A stretch of 64,000 bases of DNA from Gordius sp. MW1 (taxonomy: Eukaryota; Nematomorpha; Gordioida; Gordea; Gordiidae): positions 16,686,060 to 16,750,059 of the forward strand of contig OZ038529.1 of assembly GCA_964036665.1 (NCBI GenBank), given 5' to 3'. Under the pieces are notes generated by a model that did no database searches, was not told where the DNA came from, and saw only the letters and a program-made list of their open reading frames with translations. A program made the position numbers and the translations under genes. This document shows positions 11,036 through 22,738 of the stretch, piece after piece (the first letter of the stretch is position 1; every line of letters begins with the position of its first letter).

Positions 11036-11725
11036 TAAAACCTCTATTCGGAAGTCAATCGAGGATAATAGGATTCTCAAATTGGCTTACTTTTATATAT
11101 ATTTTCATGCTCTTTCACATAGAATCGAAAAAAATAAATATTTTTACCTCAAAATTTTTCACATATTTTTCTTTCAACCGCATGCATCCGATGAAAGTTG
11201 TCGTTTTCAGACGTGGTTTCGATGATAAAAAGTAAAAATTTATCAGAATCAGAAAACTATTACTTTAAAATCATGATCGCATAGTGCATTTTTGAAAAAT
11301 TAAGCACTCACGTTTCGATACAACAAACTAATCGCAACAATAAAACGTTGTCTTTTGTCAAAATGATAGTTCTCCCAGCTTAAAACCTCTTTTCGGAAGT
11401 CAATCGAGGATAATAGGATTCTCAAATTGGCTTACTTTTATATATTTTTTCATGCTCTTTCACATAGAATCGAAAAAAATAAATATTTTTACCTCAAAAT
11501 TTTTCACATATTTTTCTTTGAACCGTATTCATCCGATGAAAGATGTCGTATTCAGACGTGGTTTCTATGATCCCAAGTAAAAATTTATCAGAATCTGAAA
11601 ACTATTACTTTGAAATCATGATCGCATAGAGCCATTTTCAAAAATTAAGCACTCACGTTGCGATACAACAAACTAATCGCAACAATAAAACGTTGTCTTT
11701 TGTCAAAATGATAGTTCTCGCAGCT
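11036..11725. repeat. Isolated A-B dimer matching the left-edge HOR
   Basis: Monomer 11036-11380 is a full type A with CTCTATTCGG, GCATGC, GTTTCGATAC and CTCCCAGCT. Monomer 11381-11725 is a full type B. Together they match 1036-1725 closely, although 6 kb of other monomer types lies between them and the nearest A-B pair of the left HOR. The third monomer is then not C but the derived unit at 11726. Confidence 0.9.
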
Positions 11726-12415
11726 TAAAACCTCTTTTCGGAAGTCAATCGAGGATAATAGGATTCTCAAATTGGCTTACTTTTATATATTTTTTCATGC
11801 TCTTTCACATAGAATCAAAAAAAATAAATATTTTTACCTCGAAATTTTTCTCATATTTTTCTTTGAACCGTATGCATCCGATGAAAGTTGTCGTTTTCAG
11901 ACGTGGTTTCGATGATAAAAAGTAATAATTTATCAGAATCAGAAAACTATTACTTTAAAATCATGATCGCAAAGTGCATTTTTGGAAAATTAAGAACTCA
12001 CGTTGCGATACAACAAACTAATCGCAAAAATAAAACGTTGTCTTTTGTCAAAGTGATAGTTCTCGCAGCTTAAAACCTCTTTTCGGAAGTCAATCGAGGA
12101 TAATAGGATTCTCAAATTGGCTTACTTTTATATATTTTTTCATGCTCTTTCACATAGAATCAAAAAAAATAAATATTTTTACCTCGAAATTTTTCTCTAA
12201 TTTTTCTTTGAACCGTATGCATCCGATGAAAGTTGTCGTTTTCAGACGTGGTTTCGATGATAAAAAGTAATAATTTATCAGAATCAGAAAACTATTACTT
12301 TAAAATCATGATCGCAAAGTGCATTTTTGGAAAATTAAGCACTCACGTTGCGATACAACAAACTAATCGCAAAAATAAAACGTTGTCTTTTGTCAAAATG
12401 ATAGTTCTCGCAGCT
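11726..12415. repeat. Tandem pair of derived monomers (345 bp each), early type I
   Basis: Units 11726-12070 and 12071-12415 share GTAATAATTT, TTTTTGGAAAATTAAG, CGCAAAGTGC and CGCAAAAATAAAACG, a combination not seen in the neighbours. The first keeps TTTTTCTCATATTT; the second reads TTTTTCTCTAATTT. GTAATAATTT, TTTTTGG and TTTCTCAT reappear together in type I monomers at 31369, 36895, 42422, 43804, 51407, 55209, 59003 and 60038, so this pair is related to those. CGCAAAGTGC removes the usual in-frame TAG and opens 61-codon frames here; I do not call them genes. Confidence 0.88.
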
Positions 12416-14823
12416 TAAAACCTCTTTTCGGAAGTCAATCGAGGATAATAGGATTCTCAAATTGGCTTACTTTTATATATTTTTTCATGCTCTTTCACAT
12501 AGAATCGAAAAAAATAAATATTTTTACCTCAAAATTTCTAATATTTTTCTTTGAACCGTATTCATCCGATGAAAGATGTCGTATTCAGACGTGGTTTCTA
12601 TGATCCCAAGTAAAAATTTATCAGAATCTGAAAACTATTACTTTGAAATCATGATCGCATAGAGCCATTTTCAAAAATTAAGCACTCACGTTGCGATACA
12701 ACAAACTAATCGCAACAATAAAACGTTGTCTTTTGTCAAAATGATAGTTCTCGCAGCTTAAAACCTCTTTTCGGAAGTCAATCGAGGATAATAGGATTCT
12801 CAAATTGGCTTACTTTTATATATTTTTTCATGCTCTTTCACATAGAATCGAAAAAAATAAATATTTTTACCTCGAAATTTTTCACATATTTTTCTTTGAA
12901 CCTATGCATCCGATGAAAGTTGTCGTTTTCAGACGTGGTTTCGAATAAAAAGTAAAAATTTATCAGAATCAGAAAACTATTACTTTAAAATCATGATCGC
13001 ATAGTGCATTTTTGAAAAATTAAGCACTCACGTTTCGATACAACAAACTAATCGCAACAATAAAACGTTGTCTTTTGTCAAAATGATAGTTCTCCCAGCT
13101 TAAAACCTCTTTTCGGAAGTCAATCAAGGATAATAGGATTCTCAAATTGGCTTACTTTTATATATTTTTTCATGCTCTTTCACATAGAATCGAAAAAAAT
13201 AAATATTTTTACCTCAATATTTTTCACATATTTTTCTTTGAACCGTATTTATCCGATAAAAGATGTCGTATTCAGACGTGGTTTCTATGATCCCAAGTAA
13301 AAATTTATCAGAATCTGAAAACTATTACTTTGAAATCATGATCGCATAGAGCCATTTTCAAAAATTAAGCACTCACGCTGCGATACAACAAACTAATCGC
13401 AAAAATAAAACGTTGTCTTTTGTCAAAATGATAGTTCTCGCTGCTTAAAACCTTTTTTCGGAAGTCAATCGAGGATAATAGGATTCTCAAATTGGCTTAC
13501 TTTTATATATTTTTTCATGCTCTTTCACATAGAATCGAAAAAAATAAATATTTTTACCTCGAAATTTTTCACATATTTTTCTTTGAACCTATGCATCCGA
13601 TGAAAGTTGTCGTTTTCAGACGTGGTTTCGATGATAAAAAGTAAAAATTTATCAGAATCAGAAAACTATTACTTTAAAATCATGATCGCATAGTGCATTT
13701 TTGAAAAATTAAGCACTCACGTTGCGATACAACAAACTAATCGCAACAATAAAACGTTGTCTTTTGTCAAAATGATAGTTCTCGCAGCTTAAAACCTCTT
13801 TTCGGAAGTCAATCGAGGATAATAAGATTCTCAAATTGGCTTACTTTTATATATTTTTTCATGCTCTTTCACATAGAATTGAAAAAAATAAATATTTTTA
13901 CCTCAAAATTTTTCACATATTTTTCTTTCAACCGTATGCATCCGATGAAAGTTGTCGTTTTCAGACGTGGTTTCGATGATAAAAAGTAAAAATTTATCAG
14001 AATCAGAAAACTATTACTTTAAAATCATGATCGCATAGTGCATTTTTGAAAAATTAAGCACTCACGCTGCGATACAACAAACTAATCGCAAAAATAAAAC
14101 GTTGTCTTTTGTCAAAATGATAGTTCTCGCTGCTTAAAACCTCTTTTCGGAAGTCAATCGAGGATAATAGGATTCTCAAATTGGCTTACTTTTATATATT
14201 TTTTCATGCTCTTTCACATAGAATCAAAAAAAATAAATATTTTTACCTCGAAATTTTTCACATATTTTTCTTTGAACCGTATTCATCCGATGAAAGTTGT
14301 CGTTTTCAGACGTGGTTTCGATGATAAAAAGTAAAAATTTATCAGAATCAGAAAACTATTACTTTAAAATCATGATCGCATAGTGCATTTTTGAAAAATT
14401 AAGCACTCACGTTGCGATACAACAAACTAATCGCAACAATAAAACGTTGTCTTTTGTCAAAATGATAGTTCTCGCTGCTTAAAACCTCTTTTCGGAAGTC
14501 AATCGAGGATAATAGGATTCTCAAATTGGCTTACTTTTATATATTTTTTCATGCTCTTTCACATAGAATCGAAAAAAATAAATATTTTTACCTCAAAATT
14601 TTTCACATATTTTTCTTTGAACCTATGCATCCGATGAAAGTTGTCGTTTTCAGACGTGGTTTCGATGATAAAAAGTAAAAATTTATCAGAATCAGAAAAC
14701 TATTACTTTAAAATCATGATCGCATAGTGCATTTTTGAAAAATTAAGCACTCACGTTGCGATACAACAAACTAATCGCAACAATAAAACGTTGTCTTTTG
14801 TCAAAATGATAGTTCTCGCAGCT

Positions 14824-15169
14824 TAAAACCTCTTTTCAGAAGTCAATCGAGGATAATAGGATTCTCAAATTGGCTTACTTTTATATATTTTTTTATGCTC
14901 TTTCACATAGAATCGAAAAAAATAAATATTTTTACCTCAAAATTTTTCACATATTTTTCTTTCAACCGTATGCATCCGATGAAAGTTGTCGTTTTCAGAC
15001 GTGGTTTCGATGATAAAAAGTAAAAATTTATCAGAATTAGAAAACTATTACTTTAAAATCATGATCGCATAGTGCATTTTTGAAAAATTCAGCACTCACG
15101 TTGCGATACAACAAACTAATCGCAACAATAAAACGTTGTCTTTTGTCAAAATGAATAGTTCTCGCAGCT
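14824..15169 (+). repeat. Monomer type J (346 bp), reference copy
   Basis: Type J is marked by CTCTTTTCAGAAGTC, TTTCAACCGTATGCATCC, GAATTAGAAAAC and GAAAAATTCAGCAC. Many copies have an inserted A near the end (AAAATGAATAGTTCT) and are 346 bp. J follows type E and precedes type G at 14824, 19984, 39659, 48297, 53138, 56587 and 61417. Copies at 22394 and 24803 lack the inserted A and are 345 bp. Confidence 0.82.
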
Positions 15170-15514
15170 TAAAACCTCTTTTCGGAAGTAAATCGAGGAT
15201 AATAGGATTCTCAAATTGGCTTACTTTTATATATTTTTTCATGCTCTTTCACATAGAATCGAAAAAAATAAATATTTTTACCTCAAAATTTTTCACATAT
15301 TTTTCTTTCAACCGTATGCATCCGATGAAAGTTGTCGTTTTCAGACGTGGTTTCGATGATAAAAAGTAAAAATTTATCAGAATCAGAAAACTATTACTTT
15401 AAAATCATGATCGCATAGTGCATTTTTGAAAAATTAAGCACTCACGTTTCGATACAACAAACTAATCGCAACAATAAAACGTTGTCTTTTGTCAAAATGA
15501 TAGTTCTCGCAGCT
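15170..15514 (+). repeat. Monomer type G (345 bp), reference copy
   Basis: Type G begins TAAAACCTCTTTTCGGAAGT and continues AAATCGAGG where others have CAATCGAGG. It has CTCAAAATTTTTCAC and TTTCAACCGTATGCATCC. It recurs over twenty times, usually after a monomer with the 1-bp insertion AAAATGAATAGTTCTGGCAGC. Across that junction the reading frame stays open for 77 codons, ending at the TAA in GATAAAAAGTAA. Shortened G copies at 20330 and 22739 lack 5 bp (GAGGATAATTCTCAAA). Confidence 0.85.
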
Positions 15515-16201
15515 TAAAACCTCTTTTCGGAAGTCAATCGAGGATAATAGGATTCTCAAATTGGCTTACTTTTATATATTTTTTCATGCTCTTTCACATA
15601 GAATCGAAAAAAATAAATATTTTTACCTCAAAATTTTTCACATATTTTTCTTTGAACCGTATTCATCCGATCAAAGATGTCGTATTCAGACGTGGTTTCG
15701 ATGATAAAAAGTAACAATTTATCAGAATCAGAAAACTATTACTTTAAAATCATGATCGCATAGTGCATTTTTGAAAAATTCAGCACTCACGTTGCGATAC
15801 AACAAACTAATCGCAACAATAAAACGTTGTCTTTTGTCAAAATGATAGTTCTCGCAGCTTAAAACCTCTTTTCGGAAGTCAATCGAGGATAATAGGATTC
15901 TCAAATTGGCTTACTTTTAAATATTTTTTCATGCTCTTTCACATAGAATCGAAAAAAATAAATATTTTTACCTCGAAATTTTTCACATATTTTTCTTTGA
16001 ACCTATGCATCCGATGAGTTGTCGTTTTCAGACGTGGTTTCGATGATAAAAAGTAAAAATTTATCAGAATCAGAAAACTATTACTTTAAAATCATTATCG
16101 CATAGTGCATTTTTGAAAAATTAAGCACTCACGTTGCGATACAACAAACTAATCGCAACAATAAAACGTTGTCTTTTGTCAAAATGATAGTTCTGGCAGC
16201 T

Positions 16202-16546
16202 TAAAACCTCTTTTCGGAAGTAAATCGAGTATAATAAGATTCTCAAATTGGCTTACTTTTATATATTTTTTCATGCTCTTTCACATAGAATCGAAAAAAA
16301 TAAATATTTTTACCTCAAAATTTTTCACATATTTTTCTTTGAACCGTATTCATCCGATGAAAGTTGTCGTTTTCAGACGTGGTTTCGATGATAAAAAGTA
16401 AAAATTTATCAGAATCAGAAAACTATTACTTTGAAATCATGATCGCATAGAGCCATTTTCAAAAATTAAGCACTCACGTTGCGATACAACAAACTAATCG
16501 CAACAATAAAACGTTGTCTTTTGTCAAAATGATAGTTCTCGCAGCT
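16202..16546 (+). repeat. Mosaic monomer, C-like left and B-like right
   Basis: The left part reads GAAAGTTGTCGTTTTC, TTTCGATGATAAAAAG and GAATCAGAAAAC, as in C or G types. From TTTGAAATCATGATCG onward it reads GCATAGAGCCATTTTC, as in type B. The switch lies in about 16425-16435, between AAAACTATTACTTT and GAAATC. It also starts with GAAGTAAATCGAGTATAATAAG, a G-type mark. This is best explained by exchange or conversion within a monomer. Confidence 0.75.
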
Positions 16547-19500
16547 TAAAACCTCTTTTCAGAAGTCAATCGAGGATAATAGGATTCTCAAATTGGCTTA
16601 CTTTTATATATTTTTTCATGCTCTTTCACATAGAATCGAAAAAAATAAATATTTTTACCTCAAAATTTTTCACATATTTTTCTTTCAACCGTATGCATCC
16701 GATGAAAGTTGTCGTTTTCAGACGTGGTTTCGATGATAAAAAGTAAAAATTTATCAGAATTAGAAAACTATTACTTTAAAATCATCATCGCATAGTGCAT
16801 TTTTGAAAAATTCAGCACTCACGTTGCGATACAACAAACTAATCGCAACAATAAAACGTTCTTTTGTCAAAATGAATTGTTCTGGCAGCTTAAAACCTCT
16901 TTTCGGAAGTAAATCGAGGATAATAGGATTCTCAAATTGGCTTACTTTTATATATTTTTTCATGCTCTTTCACATAGAATCGAAAAAAATAAATATTTTT
17001 ACCTCAAAATTTTTCACATATTTTTCTTTCAACCGTATGCATCCGATGAAAGTTGTCGTTTTCAGACGTGGTTTCGATGATAAAAAGTAAAAATTTATCA
17101 GAATCAGAAAACTATTACTTTAAAATCATTATCGCATAGTGCATTTTTGAAAAATTAAGCACTCACGTTGCGATACAACAAACTAATCGCAACAATAAAA
17201 CGTTGTCTTTTGTCAAAATGATAGTTCTCGCAGCTTAAAACCTCTTTTCGGAAGTCAATCGAGGATAATAGGATTCTCAAATTGGCTTACTTTTATATAT
17301 TTTTTCATGCTCTTTCACATAGAATCGAAAAAAATAAATATTTTTGCCTCAAAATTTCACATATTTTTCTTTGAACCGTATTCATCCGATGAAAGATGTC
17401 GTATTCAGACGTGGTTTCTATGATCCCAAGTAAAAATTTATCAGAATCTGAAAACTATTACTTTGAAATCATGATCGCATAGAGCCATTTTCAAAAATTA
17501 AGCACTCACGCTGCGATACAACAAACTAATCGCAACAATAAAACGTTGTCTTTTGTCAAAATGATAGTTCTCGCAGCTTAAAACCTCTTTTCGGAAGTCA
17601 ATCGAGGATAATAGGATTCTCAAATTGGCTTACTTTTATATATTTTTTCATGCTCTTTCACATAGAATCGAAAAAAATAAATATTTTTACACCAAAATTT
17701 CACATATTTTTCTTTGAACCGTATTCATCCGATGAAAGATGTCGTATTCAGACGTGGTTTCTATGATCCCAAGTAAAAATTTATCAGAATCTGAAAACTA
17801 TTACTTTGAAATCATGATCGCATAGAGCCATTTTCAAAAATTAAGCACTCACGTTGCGATACAACAAACTAATCGCAACAATAAAACGTTGTCTTTTGTC
17901 AAAATGATAGTTCTCGCAGCTTAAAACCTCTTTTCGGAAGTCAATCGAGGATAATAGGATTCTCAAATTGGCTTACTTTTAAATATTTTTTCATGCTCTT
18001 TCACATAGAATCGAAAAAAATAAATATTTTTACCTCGAAATTTTTCACATATTTTTCTTTGAACCTATGCATCCGATGAGTTGTCGTTTTCAGACGTGGT
18101 TTCGATGATAAAAAGTAAAAATTTATCAGAATCAGAAAACTATTACTTTAAAATCATTATCGCATAGTGCATTTTTGAAAAATTAAGCACTCACGTTGCG
18201 ATACAACAAACTAATCGCAACAATAAAACGTTGTCTTTTGTCAAAATGATAGTTCTGGCAGCTTAAAACCTCTTTTCGGAAGTAAATCGAGGATAATAAG
18301 ATTCTCAAATTGGCTTACTTTTATATATTTTTTCATGCTCTTTCACATAGAATCGTAAAAAAATAAATATTTTTACCTCAAAATTTCACATATTTTTCTT
18401 TGAACCGTATTCATCCGATGAAAGATGTCGTATTCAGACGTGGTTTCTATGATCCCAAGTAAAAATTTATCAGAATCTGATAACTATTACTTTGAAATCA
18501 TGATCGCATAGAGCCATTTTCAAAAATTAAGCACTCACGTTGCGATACAACAAACTAATCGCAACAATAAAACGTTGTCTTTTGTCAAAATGATAGTTCT
18601 CGCAGCTTAAAACCTTTTTTCGGAAGTCTCGAGGATAATAGGATTCTCAAATTGGCTTACTTTTATATATTTTTTCATGCTCTTTCACATAGAATCGAAA
18701 AAAATAAATTTTTATACCTCAAAATTTTTCACATATTTTTCTTTCAACCGTATGCATCCGATGAAAGTTGTCGTTTTCAGACGTGGTTTCGATGATAAAA
18801 AGTAAAAATTTATCAGAATTAGAAAACTATTACTTTAAAATCATGATCGCATAGTGCATTTTTGAAAAATTCAGCACTCACGGTGCGATACAACAAACTA
18901 ATCGCAACAATAAAACGTTGTCTTTTGTCAAAATGATAGTTCTCGCAGCTTAAAACCTCTTTTCGGAAGTCAATCGAGGATAATAGGATTCTCAAATTGG
19001 GTTACTTTTATATATTTTTTCATGCTCTTTCACATAGAATCAAAAAAAAAAAATATTTTTACCTCGAAATTTTTCACATATTTTTCTTTGAACCGTATTC
19101 ATCCGATGAAAGTTGTCGTTTTCAGACCTGGTTTCGATGATAAAAAGTAAAAATTTATCAGAATCAGAAAACTATTACTTTAAAATCATTATCGCATAGT
19201 GCATTTTTGAAAAATTAAGCACTCACGTTGCGATACAACAAACTAATCGCAACAATAAAACGTTGTCTTTTGTCAAAATGATAGTTCTGGCAGCTTAAAA
19301 CCTCTTTTCGGAAGTAAATCGAGGATAATAAGATTCTCAAATTGGCTTACTTTTATATATTTTTTCATGCTCTTTCACATAGAATCGTAAAAAAATAAAT
19401 ATTTTTACCTCAAAATTTCACATATTTTTCTTTGAACCGTATTCATCCGATGAAAGATGTCGTATTCAGACGTGGTTTCTATGATCCCAAGTAAAAATTT

Positions 19501-20669
19501 ATCAGAATCTGAAAACTATTACTTTGAAATCATGATCGCATAGAGCCATTTTCAAAAATTAAGCACTCACGTTGCGATACAACAAACTAATCGCAACAAT
19601 AAAACGTTGTCTTTTGTCAAAATGATAGTTCTCGCAGCTTAAAACCTCTTTTCGGAAGTCAATCGAGGATAATAGGATTCTCAAATTGGCTTACTTTTAA
19701 ATATTTTTTTATGCTCTTTCACATAGAATCGAAAAAAATAAATATTTTTACCTCGAAATTTTTCACATATTTTTCTTTAAACCTATGCATCCGATGAAAG
19801 TTGTCGTTTTCAGACGTGGTTTCGATGATAAAAAGTAAAAATTTATCAGAATCAGAAAACTATTACTTTAAAATCATGATCGCATAGTGCATTTTTGAAA
19901 AATTAAGCACTCACGTTGCGATACAACAAACTAATCGCAACAATAAAACGTTGTCTTTTGTCAAAATGATAGTTCTCGCAGCTTAAAACCTCTTTTCAGA
20001 AGTCAATCGAGGATAATAGGATTCTCAAATTGGCTTACTTTTATATATTTTTTCATGCTCTTTCACATAGAATCGAAAAAAATAAATATTTTTACCTCAA
20101 AATTTTTCACATATTTTTCTTTCAACCGTATGCATCCGATGAAAGTTGTCGTTTTCAGACGTGGTTTCGATGATAAAAAGTAAAAATTTATCAGAATTAG
20201 AAAACTATTACTTTAAAATCATGATCGCATAGTGCATTTTTGAAAAATTCAGCACTCACGTTTCGATACAACAAACTAATCGCAACAATAAAACGTTGTC
20301 TTTTGTCAAAATGAATAGTTCTGGCAGCTTAAAACCTCTTTTCGGAAGTAAATCGAGGATAATTCTCAAATTGGCTTACTTTTATATATTTTTTCATGCT
20401 CTTTCACATAGAATCGAAAAAAATAAATATTTTTACCTCAAAATTTTTCACATATTTTTCTTTCAACCGTATGCATCCGATGAAAGTTGTCGTTTTCAGA
20501 CGTGGTTTCGATGATAAAAAGTAAAAATTTATCAGAATCAGAAAACTATTACTTTAAAATCATTATCGCATAGTGCATTTTTGAAAAATTAAGCACTCAC
20601 GTTGCGATACAACAAACTAATCGCAACAATAAAACGTTGTCTTTTGTCAAAATGATAGTTCTCGCAGCT

Positions 20670-21016
20670 TAAAACCTCTTTTCGGAAGTCAATCGAGGAT
20701 AATAGGATTCTCAAATTGGCTTACTTTTATATATTTTTTCATGCTCTTTCACATAGAATCGAAAAAAATAAATATTTTTACCTCAAAAATTTTCACATAT
20801 TTTTCTTTGAACCGTATTCATCCGATGAAAGATGACGTTTTCAGACGTGGTTTCTATAATCCCAAGTAAAAATTTTAAAGAAAATCTGAAAACTATTACT
20901 TTGAAATCATGATCGCATAGAGCCATTTTCATAAATTAAGCACTCACGTTGCGATACAACAAACTAATCGCAACAATAAAACGTTGTCTTTTGTCAAAAT
21001 GATAGTTCTCGCAGCT
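20670..21016 (+). repeat. Monomer type B' (347 bp), reference copy
   Basis: B' is a derived type B. It reads GATGAAAGATGACGTTTTC, GTTTCTATAATCCCAAG and AAAATTTTAAAGAAAATCTG (2 bp longer than AAAATTTATCAGAATCTG), and usually GCCATTTTCATAAATTAAG. It recurs at 23079, 25839, 27570, 30677, 32405, 36203, 37931, 40348, 41731, 43112, 44840, 48988 and 53829. Copies at 48988 and 53829 also lose 3 bp (ACAACCTAATCGC). Confidence 0.88.
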
Positions 21017-21365
21017 TAAAACCTCTTTTCGGAAGTCAATCGAGGATAATAGGATTCTCAAATTGGGTTACTTTTTTTATATATTTTTTCATGCTCTTTC
21101 ACATAGAATTAAAAAAAATAAATATTTTTACCTCGAAATTTTTCACATATTTTTCTTTGAACCGTATTCATCCGATGAAAGTTGTCGTTTTCAGACGTGG
21201 TTTCGATGATAAAAAGTAAAAATTTATCAGAATCAGAAAACTATTACTTTAAAATCATTATCGCATAGTGCATTTTTGAAAAATTCAGCACTCACGTTGC
21301 GATACAACAAACTAATCGCAACAATAAAACGTTGTCTTTTGTCAAAATGAATAGTTCTGGCAGCT
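21017..21365 (+). repeat. Monomer type D' (349 bp), reference copy
   Basis: Type D monomers have AAATTGGGTTAC and AATCAAAAAAAATAAAT with CTCGAAATTTTTC. The D' form has an expanded T run (GGGTTACTTTTTTTATATA), GAATTAAAAAAAAT and the terminal 1-bp insertion with CTGGCAGCT, giving 349 bp. D' occurs at 21017, 23426, 38278, 45187, 47604 and 52445. The copy at 26186 is 348 bp because its T run is one shorter, as expected of slippage in a homopolymer. D or D' nearly always follows B' or a chimera ending in B'. Confidence 0.85.
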
Positions 21366-22738
21366 TAAAACCTCTTTTCGGAAGTAAATCGAGGATAATA
21401 GGATCTCAAATTGGCTTACTTTTATATATTTTTTCATGCTCTTTCACATAGAATCGAAAAAAATAAATATTTTTACCTCAAAATTTTTCACATATTTTTC
21501 TTTCAACCGTATGCATCCGATGAAAGTTGTCGTTTTCAGACGTGGTTTCGATGATAAAAAGTAAAAATTTATCAGAATCAGAAAACTATTACTTTAAAAT
21601 CATTATCGCATAGTGCATTTTTGAAAAATTAAGCACTCACGTTGCGATACAACAAACTAATCGCAACAAAACGTTGTCTTTTGTCAAAATGATAGTTCTC
21701 GCAGCTTAAAACCTCTTTTCGGAAGTCAATCGAGGATAATAGGATTCTCAAATTGGCTTACTTTTATATATTTTTTCATGCTCTTTCACATAGAATCGAA
21801 AAAAATAAATATTTTTACCTCAAAATTTCACATATTTTTCTTTGAACCGTATTCATCCGATGAAAGATGTCGTATTCAGACGTGGTTTCTATGATCCCAA
21901 GTAAAAATTTATCAGAATCTGAAAACTATTACTTTGAAATCATGATCGCATAGAGCCATTTTCAAAAATTAAGCACTCACGTTGCGATACAACAAACTAA
22001 TCGCAACAATAAAACGTTGTCTTTTGTCAAAATGATAGTTCTCGCAGCTTAAAACCTCTTTTCGGAAGTCAATCGAGGATAATAGGATTCTCAAATTGGC
22101 TTACTTTTAAATATTTTTTCATGCTCTTTCACATAGAATCGAAAAAAATAAATATTTTTACCTCGAAATTTTTCACATATTTTTCTTTGAACCTATGCAT
22201 CCGATGAAAGTTGTCGTTTTCAGACGTGGTTTCGATGATAAAAAGTAAAAGTTTATCAGAATCAAAAAACTATTACTTTAAAATCATGATCGCATAGTGC
22301 ATTTTTGAAAAATTAAGCACTCACGTTGCGATACAACAAACTAATCGCAACAATAAAACGTTGTCTTTTGTCAAAATGATAGTTCTCGCAGCTTAAAACC
22401 TCTTTTCAGAAGTCAATCGAGGATAATAGGATTCTCAAATTGGCTTACTTTTATATATTTTTTCATGCTCTTTCACATAGAATCGAAAAAAATAAATATT
22501 TTTACCTCAAAATTTTTCACATATTTTTCTTTCAACCGTATGCATCCGATGAAAGTTGTAGTTTTCAGACGTGGTTTCGATGATAAAAAGTAAAAATTTA
22601 TCAGAATTAGAAAACTATTACTTTAAAATCATGATCGCATAGTGCATTTTTGAAAAATTCAGCACTCACGTTGCGATACAACAAACTAATCGCAACAATA
22701 AAACGTTGTCTTTTGTCAAAATGATAGTTCTCGCAGCT

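Larger units (their letters stand above)
12416..20329. repeat. Irregular satellite stretch, 23 monomers without a clear HOR
   Basis: Monomers start at 12416, 12759, 13101, 13446, 13790, 14135, 14480, 14824, 15170, 15515, 15860, 16202, 16547, 16891, 17236, 17579, 17922, 18264, 18608, 18951, 19296, 19640 and 19984. Lengths are 342-346 bp. B-like, E-like, J-like and G-like units alternate without a long repeating word. Local echoes exist: CTCGCTGCT endings at 13445, 14134 and 14479; the 342-bp units at 15860 and 17922, each followed by a GAAGTAAATCGAG unit; and the near-identical units 18264-18607 and 19296-19639, both with ATCGTAAAAAAATAAAT. It looks older or less homogenised than its flanks. 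Confidence 0.85.
20330..22738. repeat. Second 7-mer HOR, copy 1 (2409 bp)
   Basis: Monomers start at 20330, 20670, 21017, 21366, 21707, 22050 and 22394, with lengths 340, 347, 349, 341, 343, 344 and 345. Strong marks are the 5-bp loss GGATAATTCTC in the first unit, the longer TTTTAAAGAAAATCTG in the second, GGGTTACTTTTTTTATATA in the third, and GGATCTC with GCAACAAAACG in the fourth. The order G-B'-D'-G-B-E-J is unrelated to the earlier 7-mer. A private ATCAAAAAAC near 22262 is the only difference I saw from copy 2. Confidence 0.95.

Noticed and set aside
5337-12418. 61-codon forward frames at 5337, 6369, 8783, 11888 and 12233
   Set aside because: They exist because an in-frame TAG is altered (GCATAG to GCATTG or GCAAAG) in these monomers. 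The other monomers keep the stop, so this is drift, not coding.
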